From NCBI GenBank assembly GCA_934869045.1, contig CAKXAF010000177.1, positions 1-5,637 of the forward strand: a DNA stretch of 5,637 bases, read 5' to 3'. Made by a program: the position numbers and the translations under genes. Numbering within the stretch: position 1 is the first letter of the stretch; every line of letters begins with the position of its first letter. This stretch comes from an uncultured Nitrososphaerota archaeon. Lineage in GTDB: Bacteria; Bacillota; Clostridia; Oscillospirales; Ruminococcaceae. Shown here in pieces: positions 1 to 5,637 of the stretch. The notes under the pieces were generated by a model, which was given only the letters and a program-made list of their open reading frames with translations, was not told the DNA's origin and searched no databases.

Positions 1-951
1 TTTGAGAGCCAGTGCGGGTACTGCATCAGCCGGTCCGCAGCGGATTGGGGCGTATATGCCGATGTTTCCTCCGACACGCCGGTCCGCATTTTTTCCCGGG
101 GCGGGCTGCCGCTGTCCGCAGGAGAAAAGGAACGGTTATTGGAGCTTTTGGAAAAGGGGGCTCCTCCCTCGCCGTATTCCTCCTATGGCGGCATTTTAGC
201 CATGTCCAGTATGCGGGAGCTCTATGGGATCGAGCTGATCAAATCAGCAGTTTGTACCCTGTCGGGAATGTCGGTGTCTGTCAAATGTGCCAGCTCTGCG
301 GTGCGGGCTCTCGCTGAGGAAGCTCTCTCCAGGCTGGGATGCCGGTTTGCCGAAGGCGGGCTGACCCTTCAGCTCTCTGCTGATGGACGGAATGTTTCCG
401 CCTATGATAAGGTCAGCGATTATATTTTTACCGACCGGGTCTTGCTTTTGGTGTGCATGGATCTGTTCCGTCGGGGGCCGGACGCTTCTGTGCCGGCTTC
501 GGCGCCTCGGGTCCTGGACCGCATCGCGGCCCGGTGGGGGAGGAGGGCCCTGCGCTACGAGGACGGGTTTGTCAGTGACAGCGACCGCAGCGCACGCAAC
601 CTGGGAATGCGCCAGCCGTTCCTGCGGGATGGCCTGATGCTGGGCATCCGGCTGCTCTCCCTGCTCCGGGAGAATCAATGCAGTCTGGAGGAGCTGGAGA
701 AGCGGCTCCCTGGCTACGCTGTGGTTTCCCGCACTGTGGCAGCGGGAAGGGATCTGCTACCCCCCGGAGAGCGCGGCGTCTGTTTTCCGTTGAACGGCGG
801 CGAGATCCGGCTGTGTCCGGCCCGGGCGGGACGGGCGATTTTTCTGGTGGCAGAGGGCGCAAATGTGGAAATGGCAGGAGAGCTTTGCCGGTTTGCGGAG
901 GAAGAGCTTTCCAATCACCGCCTTCCCCAAGGAGACCGGCCGCAAATGTAA
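1..951 (+). CDS. Phosphohexomutase-family protein with degenerate active site, 3' part (probably the C-terminal half of a sugar-phosphate nucleotidyltransferase/phosphomannomutase fusion)
   Basis: The frame is open from base 1, so the start lies upstream; 316 residues are visible before TAA at 949-951. The domain order is that of alpha-D-phosphohexomutases. Residues 5-60 match the end of domain I; a long stretch to about residue 135 covers domain II; residues 136-245 match domain III, with a VPASAPRVLDRIAARWG block at 164-180 and QPFLRDGL at 205-212; residues 250-305 match domain IV. The catalytic landmarks are eroded. Ser12 aligns with the phosphoserine, but His-Asn-Pro after it is Ala-Ala-Asp. 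The metal loop DPDGDR is SADGRN (126-131), and the phosphate loop RPSGTEP is CPARAGR (272-278). In the family, degenerate mutase domains like this are often fused behind a nucleotidyltransferase that makes NDP-sugars for surface polysaccharide. That fusion is inferred, because the N terminus is outside the window. Mutase catalysis is unlikely. No intrinsic terminator with a T-run follows the stop. Family assignment is fairly sure; function is not. Confidence 0.65.
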   Translation, partial: FESQCGYCISRSAADWGVYADVSSDTPVRIFSRGGLPLSAGEKERLLELLEKGAPPSPYSSYGGILAMSSMRELYGIELIKSAVCTLSGMSVSVKCASSAVRALAEEALSRLGCRFAEGGLTLQLSADGRNVSAYDKVSDYIFTDRVLLLVCMDLFRRGPDASVPASAPRVLDRIAARWGRRALRYEDGFVSDSDRSARNLGMRQPFLRDGLMLGIRLLSLLRENQCSLEELEKRLPGYAVVSRTVAAGRDLLPPGERGVCFPLNGGEIRLCPARAGRAIFLVAEGANVEMAGELCRFAEEELSNHRLPQGDRPQM

Positions 952-999
952 AGTTTCCATAGAAAACGGAAAAGAGGGGACCGGGACGGTTCTGCCTTC

Positions 1000-1028
1000 T
1001 TGACAGGCTGCCCCGGTTCTGATATAAT
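1000..1028 (+). promoter_or_regulatory. Consensus sigma-A promoter with extended -10
   Basis: The -35 box TTGACA (1000-1005) and the -10 box TATAAT (1023-1028) are both perfect matches, separated by exactly 17 bases. A TG at 1020-1021 gives an extended -10 (TGATATAAT). Transcription should start near 1034-1036. It reads into a gene-free stretch of about 440 bases before the RNase J start, so it either drives a long-leader rnj mRNA or a noncoding RNA. Promoters this close to consensus are typical of abundantly made transcripts. A partial inverted repeat (GACCGGG around 979-985 with CCCGGTT around 1012-1018) spans the -35 region. Confidence 0.85.
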
Positions 1029-1381
1029 ATAAAGGACTATTTGTTCGGATTCACTTGCAGTACTTTCAGCAGAACGGATGAGACGCAAATCCCCAGAAAC
1101 CCGTGGGGAGTTTTATCGGAGTTGGAATTGTGACTGTAAGGTTGTTTCAAGAGTGTTTTGAACGGCAACTGCAAATAGGTCTGCCGCCAATGGATCAGGC
1201 AGTTTCCGGCGAAAAGCGGTCGGTTCGGATTATACGCCGCTTTCCCGGATGGAATTTATCCATAAAGCTACATAGCGAAACGAGGATGGTCGGCCACAGG
1301 CGGATACCGGCGGAAAACCCCCGGGAACCACGGAAAGCCTTTGGCCTTGGATTTGCTACAGCATTTTTCTATTTGAAAGAA

Positions 1382-1423
1382 GCGTCCGGAGCAACGGTTC
1401 ATTTCCGGAACGCGTTATTTTCG
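1382..1423 (+). terminator. Terminator-like hairpin (possible attenuator) upstream of RNase J
   Basis: GCGT-CCGGA (1382-1390) pairs with TCCGG-A-ACGC (1404-1413), giving nine pairs, one bulged A at 1409 and a 13-base loop. The sequence after it is GTTATTTTCG, a modest U-tract, and the purine-rich bases before the stem could extend the pairing into that tract. It lies 50 bases before the RNase J start with no obvious promoter in between. If it terminates, RNase J expression depends on read-through. The U-tract is interrupted, so it may be weak or conditional. Confidence 0.4.
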
Positions 1424-1460
1424 ATGTCCGTATCTTCTTGTTTCGCAATTTCTCAGAAAA

Positions 1461-1467
1461 GGAAGGA
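1461..1467 (+). promoter_or_regulatory. Ribosome binding site of RNase J
   Basis: GGAAGGA lies six bases before the GTG at 1474. It decides the start. The in-frame TTG at 1438 would add 12 residues, has no Shine-Dalgarno sequence before it, and would place this motif inside the coding region. Confidence 0.75.
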
Positions 1468-1473
1468 TTTTGT

Positions 1474-3621
1474 GTGAACGATCAATCGAACAACAACGCC
1501 AAAACAAAAATCATCGACGCTTTATTTTCGGATGGGACAGCTGTGGAGAAGAAGCCGCGCTCTTCCGGGGGACGGCGCTATAACCGCTCCAGCCGCACCC
1601 GGAAACCGGCGGCGTCCGATATGGCGGCATCCGCTTCCGAACCGCTGGGACTCGTGGTTCCTGCTTCGGAAAACCTGGCGGAGAAGACTTCTGCTGAAAA
1701 AGCGGCGCCCGTCAAGGAGGATGAGAAGCCTGCCGGCCGCCCTGCGGGTCGCCGGGGTCAGCACCGCAGCGGTCCACGGCCGGCGGCCAAGAGCAAAACG
1801 CCGGCTGCGGAGACCGCGGTACCGGTAGCAGAGGTCTCCCCTGCTGCTTCCGCTGCTCCTGCCGTTCCCTCCCGGAACAACCGCCGCCCGTCCCCGAATA
1901 GCCGTTCTTCTGCGGGAACCAGGCAGAATGCTGCAAAAGGCCGCGGAAAAAGCCGCAAGCCGGTGGTCCGCATCATCCCTCTGGGCGGACTGAACGAAAT
2001 CGGTAAAAATATTACCGCCTACGAGTGCGGCAGCGATATTTTCCTGGTGGACTGCGGCATGGGATTCCCGGATGCAGACATGCTGGGCGTGGATATCGTC
2101 ATCCCGGATTTTACCTGGCTGGAAAAGAACGCGGAGCGCATCCGCGGTCTGGTAATCACCCACGGCCATGAGGACCATATCGGATCCATTCCCTATTTTC
2201 TCAAAAAGGTCGGCGCCGGTATCCCGATTTACAGCGCTGCGCTGACCATCGGCCTCATCGAAGGCAAGCTCAAGGAGCACGGCCTGCTCGGCAAGGCCAA
2301 GCTCAACGTCGTCAAGCCCCGGGACACCATCAAGCTGGGCTGCTTTTCAGTGGAGTTTATCCACGTCAACCACTCCATCCCCGATGCTATGGCGGTGGCC
2401 ATCACCACACCGGTGGGCGTCATCATCCAGACCGGCGACTTCAAGGTGGATTACACCCCTATCGACGATACCCCCATCGATATCGCCCGGTTCGCGGAAT
2501 ACGGCAGCCAGGGAGTTCTCTGCCTGCTGGCCGACTCCACCAATGCCGAGCGCCCCGGCTTTTCGGAAAGTGAGCAGAAGGTGGGCGCCACCTTTGAAAA
2601 CCTCTTCCAGAAAGCCGGCGACCGGCGGATTATCATTGCCACCTTCTCCTCCAATATCCACCGCATCCAGCAAATCGTCAACATGGCGGTCCAGACCGGC
2701 CGGAAGGTGGCGGTTTCCGGCCGGAGCATGGTCAACGTGGTTACCAAGGCCATCGAGCTGGGCTATCTGAACGTCCCTAAGGACGTCTTGGTGGATATCG
2801 ACAATATCGGCCGCTATCCTTCCAATCGGTTGGTCATCTGCACCACCGGCAGCCAGGGAGAGCCGCTGTCCGCCCTGTCCCGCATGGCGGCGGGGGAGCA
2901 CCGCAAGGTCTGCGTTACCGCCAATGATTATATCATCATCTCCGCAACCCCAATTCCCGGCAACGAAAAGCACGTCACACGGGTGGTCAACGACTTACTG
3001 AAGCTGGGGGCCGAGGTCATCTATAAATCCATGTATGAGGTCCACGTTTCGGGCCACGCCTGCCAGGGCGACCTGAAAATGATGCTCTCCATCACCAAGC
3101 CGAAGTTTTTTATCCCGGTTCACGGCGAGTATAAGCATTTGATCTCCAACGCGCAGCTTGCCCGGGATATGGGGATCGCGCCGGATCACATCCTTATCAC
3201 TGACATCGGCCAGGTCACCGAGCTGGACGGCGAAACCCTCCAGCCCGGCGGCTCGGTAGAGGCCGGACGGGTCTTCGTGGACGGCTATGGCGTCGGGGAC
3301 GTGGGCTCCATCGTCCTGCGGGACCGGCAGCATCTGGCTCAGGACGGCCTGATCATCGTGGTGGTGACCATTGAGAGTGAATCCGGATCGGTGGTTGCGG
3401 GGCCGGATATCGTCTCCCGGGGCTTTGTCTACGTCCGGGAATCCGAGGCGCTGATGGAGGAGGCCCGTCAGCTGGTCAAGCGGACCCTGGCGGACTGCCA
3501 GGAGAAGGGCGTCCGGGAATGGAGCGCCTTAAAGGTCAGCATCAAGGATCAGCTCTCCTCTTTTATCTACAAAAAGACCAAGCGGGATCCCATGATTTTG
3601 CCGATCATCATGGAAATCTAG
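1474..3621 (+). CDS. rnj: Ribonuclease J (beta-CASP metallo-beta-lactamase RNase) with long basic N-terminal extension
   Basis: This is an endo/5'-3' exoribonuclease of mRNA decay and RNA maturation, cytoplasmic and ribosome- or degradosome-associated in Firmicutes. It has 715 residues from a GTG start behind a good Shine-Dalgarno. Residues 1-163 are a low-complexity, Ala/Pro/Arg/Lys-rich, probably disordered extension with basic clusters near 26-44, 88-108 and 134-162. The core starts at about 164 with LGGLNEIGKN (170-179) and is about 552 residues long, the usual size of a whole RNase J. Metal and active-site motifs are intact: HGHEDHIG (230-237), HSIPDA (300-305) and TGDF with Asp322. In the beta-CASP and following part are TFSSNIHRIQQI, SGRSM, TTGSQGEP, HVSGHA (524-529) and PVHGEY (548-553). 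The C-terminal domain runs to TAG at 3619-3621. The enzyme should be active. A strong promoter at 1000-1028 and a structured leader suggest regulation at or before translation. Sequence alone does not assign it to J1 or J2. Identity is very secure. Confidence 0.97.
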   Translation: MNDQSNNNAKTKIIDALFSDGTAVEKKPRSSGGRRYNRSSRTRKPAASDMAASASEPLGLVVPASENLAEKTSAEKAAPVKEDEKPAGRPAGRRGQHRSGPRPAAKSKTPAAETAVPVAEVSPAASAAPAVPSRNNRRPSPNSRSSAGTRQNAAKGRGKSRKPVVRIIPLGGLNEIGKNITAYECGSDIFLVDCGMGFPDADMLGVDIVIPDFTWLEKNAERIRGLVITHGHEDHIGSIPYFLKKVGAGIPIYSAALTIGLIEGKLKEHGLLGKAKLNVVKPRDTIKLGCFSVEFIHVNHSIPDAMAVAITTPVGVIIQTGDFKVDYTPIDDTPIDIARFAEYGSQGVLCLLADSTNAERPGFSESEQKVGATFENLFQKAGDRRIIIATFSSNIHRIQQIVNMAVQTGRKVAVSGRSMVNVVTKAIELGYLNVPKDVLVDIDNIGRYPSNRLVICTTGSQGEPLSALSRMAAGEHRKVCVTANDYIIISATPIPGNEKHVTRVVNDLLKLGAEVIYKSMYEVHVSGHACQGDLKMMLSITKPKFFIPVHGEYKHLISNAQLARDMGIAPDHILITDIGQVTELDGETLQPGGSVEAGRVFVDGYGVGDVGSIVLRDRQHLAQDGLIIVVVTIESESGSVVAGPDIVSRGFVYVRESEALMEEARQLVKRTLADCQEKGVREWSALKVSIKDQLSSFIYKKTKRDPMILPIIMEI

Positions 3622-3634
3622 AAAAAATACGTCA

Positions 3635-3668
3635 TTGCCCCGTCAACGCGCTTGCATTGGCGGGGCAA
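3635..3668 (+). repeat. 12-bp inverted repeat between RNase J and GdpP (operator or 3' hairpin)
   Basis: TTGCCCCGTCAA (3635-3646) pairs with TTGGCGGGGCAA (3657-3668). That is 12 continuous pairs, one of them a G-T wobble, around a 10-base loop. It starts 14 bases after the RNase J stop. The following ATATCTTATAAT has no U-run, so as an intrinsic terminator on the + strand it is poor. It may instead protect the rnj mRNA 3' end. Its right arm overlaps the -35 and spacer of the downstream promoter, so a DNA operator is the other reading. Confidence 0.6.
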
Positions 3669-3680
3669 ATATCTTATAAT
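3652..3680 (+). promoter_or_regulatory. Probable sigma-A promoter of the GdpP gene
   Basis: A perfect -10 TATAAT lies at 3675-3680. Exactly 17 bases upstream is TTGCAT (3652-3657), a weak -35 that keeps only the TTG. The start would be near 3686-3688, giving a leader of about 70 bases. The -35 half falls in the loop and right arm of the inverted repeat, so binding there could control access. Confidence 0.6.
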
Positions 3681-3740
3681 AGAGAAAATGGGGGGATTGT
3701 TTCTTACGTTCCCTTCAACTTCATACAGCCCTTCGGGGCC

Positions 3741-3747
3741 GGAAAGG
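3741..3747 (+). promoter_or_regulatory. Probable ribosome binding site of GdpP
   Basis: GGAAAGG lies ten bases before the ATG at 3758. The spacing is slightly long, but no better Shine-Dalgarno occurs nearby. This ATG gives the short charged N terminus followed directly by two membrane helices that is expected for the family. Confidence 0.5.
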
Positions 3748-3757
3748 CAAGAGAGTC

Positions 3758-5637
3758 ATGAATCAGAAACGGCTCTGGAATCTTCGCTTCTATCTTATTC
3801 TCCTGATCGTAGTCTGCCTGGGGCTGGCGGCTGCGCTGTGGTTTGTCAGCCCCATCGCCCTCTGCGTCGCCGCGCCGGTGGTGCTGGCGGTTTGCGGCCT
3901 GTGCATCTGGCAGATGGTCCACATGCAGGGCCAGATCCATGCGGTCATGGACAAGGTTCTGGATCAGCTGGATGCCGGACAGCGCCATTTCCTTCACGAT
4001 TTCCCCCTCCCTGTGGTCATCGTTACGGGCGAGCGGGAGGTGGTCTGGTATTCCGAATCCTTTCGGGAACGGATCACCCCCGGCGGCGACATCTATGGAA
4101 CCAGTTTGGATCTGGTAACCAAGGAGCGGCTGGAAGACCTCTGCACGGCGGCCGGCCGGGAGATCTGCTATCGGAACCGCTGGTACCGGGTCTACGGCAT
4201 CAGTCGCAGCGAAAATGGAGAGACCCTGGCGACCCTGTACTTTGTCGATGTCACGGAGCTCCAGAAGGCGGCCTCCCTTTATAAGCTGACCCGGCCTTCG
4301 GTAATGCTCATCATGCTGGACAATTACGGGGAGGTCATGCAGCACGCCAAGGAGAGCGAAAAGTCCCGCATCCTGGGCGCCATTGACAGCACCCTGGAGG
4401 ATTTTATCAGCTCCATGACCACCAGCTTCATCAAGCGGTTTGACGGGGACAAGTTCCTTGTGGTGGTGGAGGAGCAGCATCTGGAAAAGATCATCGCCAG
4501 CCGCTTTAAGATCCTGGACGACACCCGCAGTATCCAGACCGACGGCAACCTGCCGGTAACTCTCTCCATTGGCGTGGGCCGGGGGGAGGCCACCCTTGCG
4601 GAGAGCGAGGCGGCTGCCCGGCAGGCGCTGGATATGGCCCTGGGCCGGGGCGGCGACCAGGCGGCCATCAAAAATCAGACGGTGTATGAGTTTTACGGCG
4701 GCGTTTCCAAGGGAGTGGAAAAGCGCACCAAGGTCAAGACCCGCATTGTGGCCAACGCGCTTTCCGAGCTGATCCAGAATGCCGACCGGGTGCTGGTCAT
4801 GGGGCACAAGTTCGGGGATCTGGACTGTGTGGGCGCGTCAGTAGGCCTTGCCTATGCGATCCGCTCCATCGGAAAGCAGGCAGATGTGGTGGTGGACCGG
4901 GATAAGACCCTGGCCAACATCCTCATTGACATGGTATCCAAGGAAGGGTGCGGAAACCTGTTTGTTGACCCGTCGGAGGCGCTGTTCAGCGTTACGGAGG
5001 ACACCCTTCTCATTATCTGCGACACCCACACCCAGAATCTGGTGGAGTCCCACGAAATCTACAACCGCTGCAAGACGGTGGTCGTCATCGACCACCACCG
5101 CAAGATGGTCAACCACATCGACAATGCCGTGATTTTCTACCACGAGCCCTACGCTTCCTCCGCTTCGGAGATGGTGACCGAGCTGATCCAGTACATGGGC
5201 GAAAACTGCCGCATCAACGCGGTGGTCGCCCAGGCCCTGCTTTCCGGCATCATGCTGGATACCCGCAACTTCGTCCTCCGCACCGGCGTGCGCACCTTTG
5301 AGGCCGCGGCCTACCTGCGGCGCATTGGCGCGGACACCATTACGGTCCGGAAACTCTTTTCCAACACCATGGATTCCTACCAGCGGCGGTCCCGGCTTGT
5401 TTCCGGGGCGCAGATCTACAAGAACTGCGCCGTGGCGGAGAGCGATTTCAGCGCGGAGGATATGCGCATCGTCGCCCCCCAGGCGGCGGATGAGCTGCTG
5501 AGCATCGACGGCGTGGATGGCTCCTTTGTCCTTTATGAAAACAATGGGGAGATCTGCATCTCCGCCCGTTCCATGGGGGTTATCAACGTCCAGATCATCA
5601 TGGAGATGCTGGGCGGCGGAGGCCATCACACCATGGC
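3758..5637 (+). CDS. gdpP: Cyclic-di-AMP phosphodiesterase GdpP (PAS, degenerate GGDEF, DHH/DHHA1), 3' end cut by window
   Basis: This membrane-bound enzyme hydrolyses c-di-AMP to pApA and so sets the level of a messenger that controls potassium, osmotic balance and wall stress. The frame is open for 626 residues without a break and leaves the window in the DHHA1 motif GGGGHH (619-624). The family is about 650-660 residues, so only a few dozen are missing. Two membrane helices lie at about 12-30 and 33-51. A PAS-like sensor runs from about 80 to 168; it binds heme in Bacillus subtilis GdpP. A GGDEF-like domain covers about 180-320, with the signature replaced by DGDKF (229-233), as expected for a non-cyclase. 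The DHH phosphoesterase has its metal ligands in place: GHKFGDLD (349-356, with His350, Asp354, Asp356), Asp422, DHH (445-447) and Asp501 in LDTRNF. It follows RNase J by 136 bases with its own promoter. In many Firmicutes the next genes are rplI and dnaB, which cannot be seen here. Identity is very secure. Confidence 0.95.
   Translation, partial: MNQKRLWNLRFYLILLIVVCLGLAAALWFVSPIALCVAAPVVLAVCGLCIWQMVHMQGQIHAVMDKVLDQLDAGQRHFLHDFPLPVVIVTGEREVVWYSESFRERITPGGDIYGTSLDLVTKERLEDLCTAAGREICYRNRWYRVYGISRSENGETLATLYFVDVTELQKAASLYKLTRPSVMLIMLDNYGEVMQHAKESEKSRILGAIDSTLEDFISSMTTSFIKRFDGDKFLVVVEEQHLEKIIASRFKILDDTRSIQTDGNLPVTLSIGVGRGEATLAESEAAARQALDMALGRGGDQAAIKNQTVYEFYGGVSKGVEKRTKVKTRIVANALSELIQNADRVLVMGHKFGDLDCVGASVGLAYAIRSIGKQADVVVDRDKTLANILIDMVSKEGCGNLFVDPSEALFSVTEDTLLIICDTHTQNLVESHEIYNRCKTVVVIDHHRKMVNHIDNAVIFYHEPYASSASEMVTELIQYMGENCRINAVVAQALLSGIMLDTRNFVLRTGVRTFEAAAYLRRIGADTITVRKLFSNTMDSYQRRSRLVSGAQIYKNCAVAESDFSAEDMRIVAPQAADELLSIDGVDGSFVLYENNGEICISARSMGVINVQIIMEMLGGGGHHTM

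Larger units (their letters stand above)
1035..1473 (+). ncRNA. Candidate structured noncoding RNA or long 5' leader of RNase J
   Basis: This stretch begins at the predicted start of a perfect sigma-A promoter and runs to the RNase J start codon without a convincing gene. It can form a series of local hairpins: 1090-1095 with 1104-1109 (CCCCA/TGGGG core, followed by AGTTTTAT); 1141-1144 with 1166-1169 enclosing 1146-1150 with 1158-1162; CTGCC 1181-1185 with GGCAG 1198-1202; TCCGG 1205-1209 with CCGGA 1245-1249 enclosing a 7-bp stem 1213-1219/1237-1243; GGCCACAGGC 1292-1301 with GCCTTTGGCC 1337-1346 (9 of 10 pairs); and 1382-1390 with 1404-1413. I looked for, and did not find, the hallmarks of RNase P RNA, tmRNA, SRP RNA, T-box leaders, or c-di-GMP, FMN, TPP or cobalamin riboswitches. 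The stems were found by eye, and some small hairpins are expected by chance in GC-rich DNA. It could be a regulatory leader or a separate RNA ending near 1423. Confidence 0.45.

Noticed and set aside
979..1018. Hairpin GACCGGG/CCCGGTT as a terminator of the upstream gene
   Set aside because: The loop is long, no T-run follows, and the elements overlap the perfect promoter. It is not convincing as an intrinsic terminator.
1090..1116. Hairpin CCCCA/TGGGG followed by AGTTTTAT as a terminator making an RNA of about 80 bases
   Set aside because: The stem is only six pairs and the T-run is short. It is kept only as one stem of the candidate structured RNA.
1347..1375. TTGGAT-17-TATTTG as a second promoter for RNase J
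   Set aside because: Both boxes are poor matches and it would fall inside a structured region. It is not distinguishable from chance.
1438..1473. In-frame TTG at 1438 as an upstream start of RNase J
   Set aside because: No ribosome binding site precedes it, while GGAAGGA sits six bases before GTG at 1474.
1103..1477. A 124-codon open frame starting with GTG in the stretch before RNase J
   Set aside because: It has no Shine-Dalgarno and no recognisable domain, starts inside a hairpin stem, and overlaps the RNase J start. Its composition looks random, and the region reads better as structured RNA.
1522..2280. A 252-codon open frame on the - strand opposite the RNase J N terminus
   Set aside because: It is antisense to the extension and core of RNase J, with low-complexity Arg/Gly-rich composition and no ribosome binding site seen.
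3704..4807. A 367-codon open frame on the - strand opposite GdpP
   Set aside because: It lies wholly antisense to a secure, uninterrupted gdpP. Long mirror frames are common in GC-rich codon-biased DNA, and the product resembles no family.
4838..5629. A 263-codon open frame on the - strand opposite the DHH domain
   Set aside because: It is a His/Asp/Val-rich shadow of the GdpP codons, with no domain and no independent signals.

Overview
The window looks like chromosomal DNA from a GC-rich member of the Clostridia, most plausibly an Oscillospirales/Oscillospiraceae-type gut Firmicute. The evidence is a full-length RNase J with a long basic N-terminal extension, a membrane-bound PAS–degenerate GGDEF–DHH/DHHA1 phosphodiesterase of the GdpP family, consensus sigma-A promoters (one perfect TTGACA-17-TATAAT) and purine-rich ribosome binding sites. 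The lineage is inferred from gene families and base composition by eye; there is no rRNA or other direct marker.

Layout, all on the + strand. Positions 1-951 hold the 3' part of a phosphohexomutase-family (phosphomannomutase-like) protein. Every active-site loop that can be aligned is degenerate, so it is probably the non-catalytic C-terminal half of a nucleotidyltransferase-mutase fusion. Positions 952-1473 hold no convincing gene. A very strong sigma-A promoter (1000-1028) drives about 440 nt of hairpin-rich RNA that ends in a terminator-like hairpin (1382-1423), just before the next ribosome binding site. This is either a long regulatory leader of the RNase J gene or a separate noncoding RNA with read-through. 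Positions 1474-3621 encode RNase J with a GTG start, a 163-residue disordered basic extension and then a complete RNase J core. Positions 3622-3757 hold a 12-bp-arm inverted repeat that overlaps the -35 side of a second promoter. Positions 3758-5637 encode GdpP, open to the end of the window and cut within the DHHA1 glycine-rich motif, a few dozen residues short of the usual C terminus.

How the genes fit together: RNase J is a central enzyme of mRNA decay and RNA maturation in Firmicutes. GdpP hydrolyses the second messenger c-di-AMP, which controls potassium, osmotic balance and cell-wall stress. The degenerate mutase points to sugar-nucleotide (cell-surface polysaccharide) metabolism. Each of the two complete junctions carries its own promoter, so this is better read as three neighbouring transcription units, possibly linked by read-through, than as one tight operon.

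The most unusual part is the strongly promoted, structured, gene-free stretch ahead of RNase J. It matches no riboswitch or housekeeping RNA that I could recognise. It is a candidate autoregulatory leader or uncharacterised RNA.
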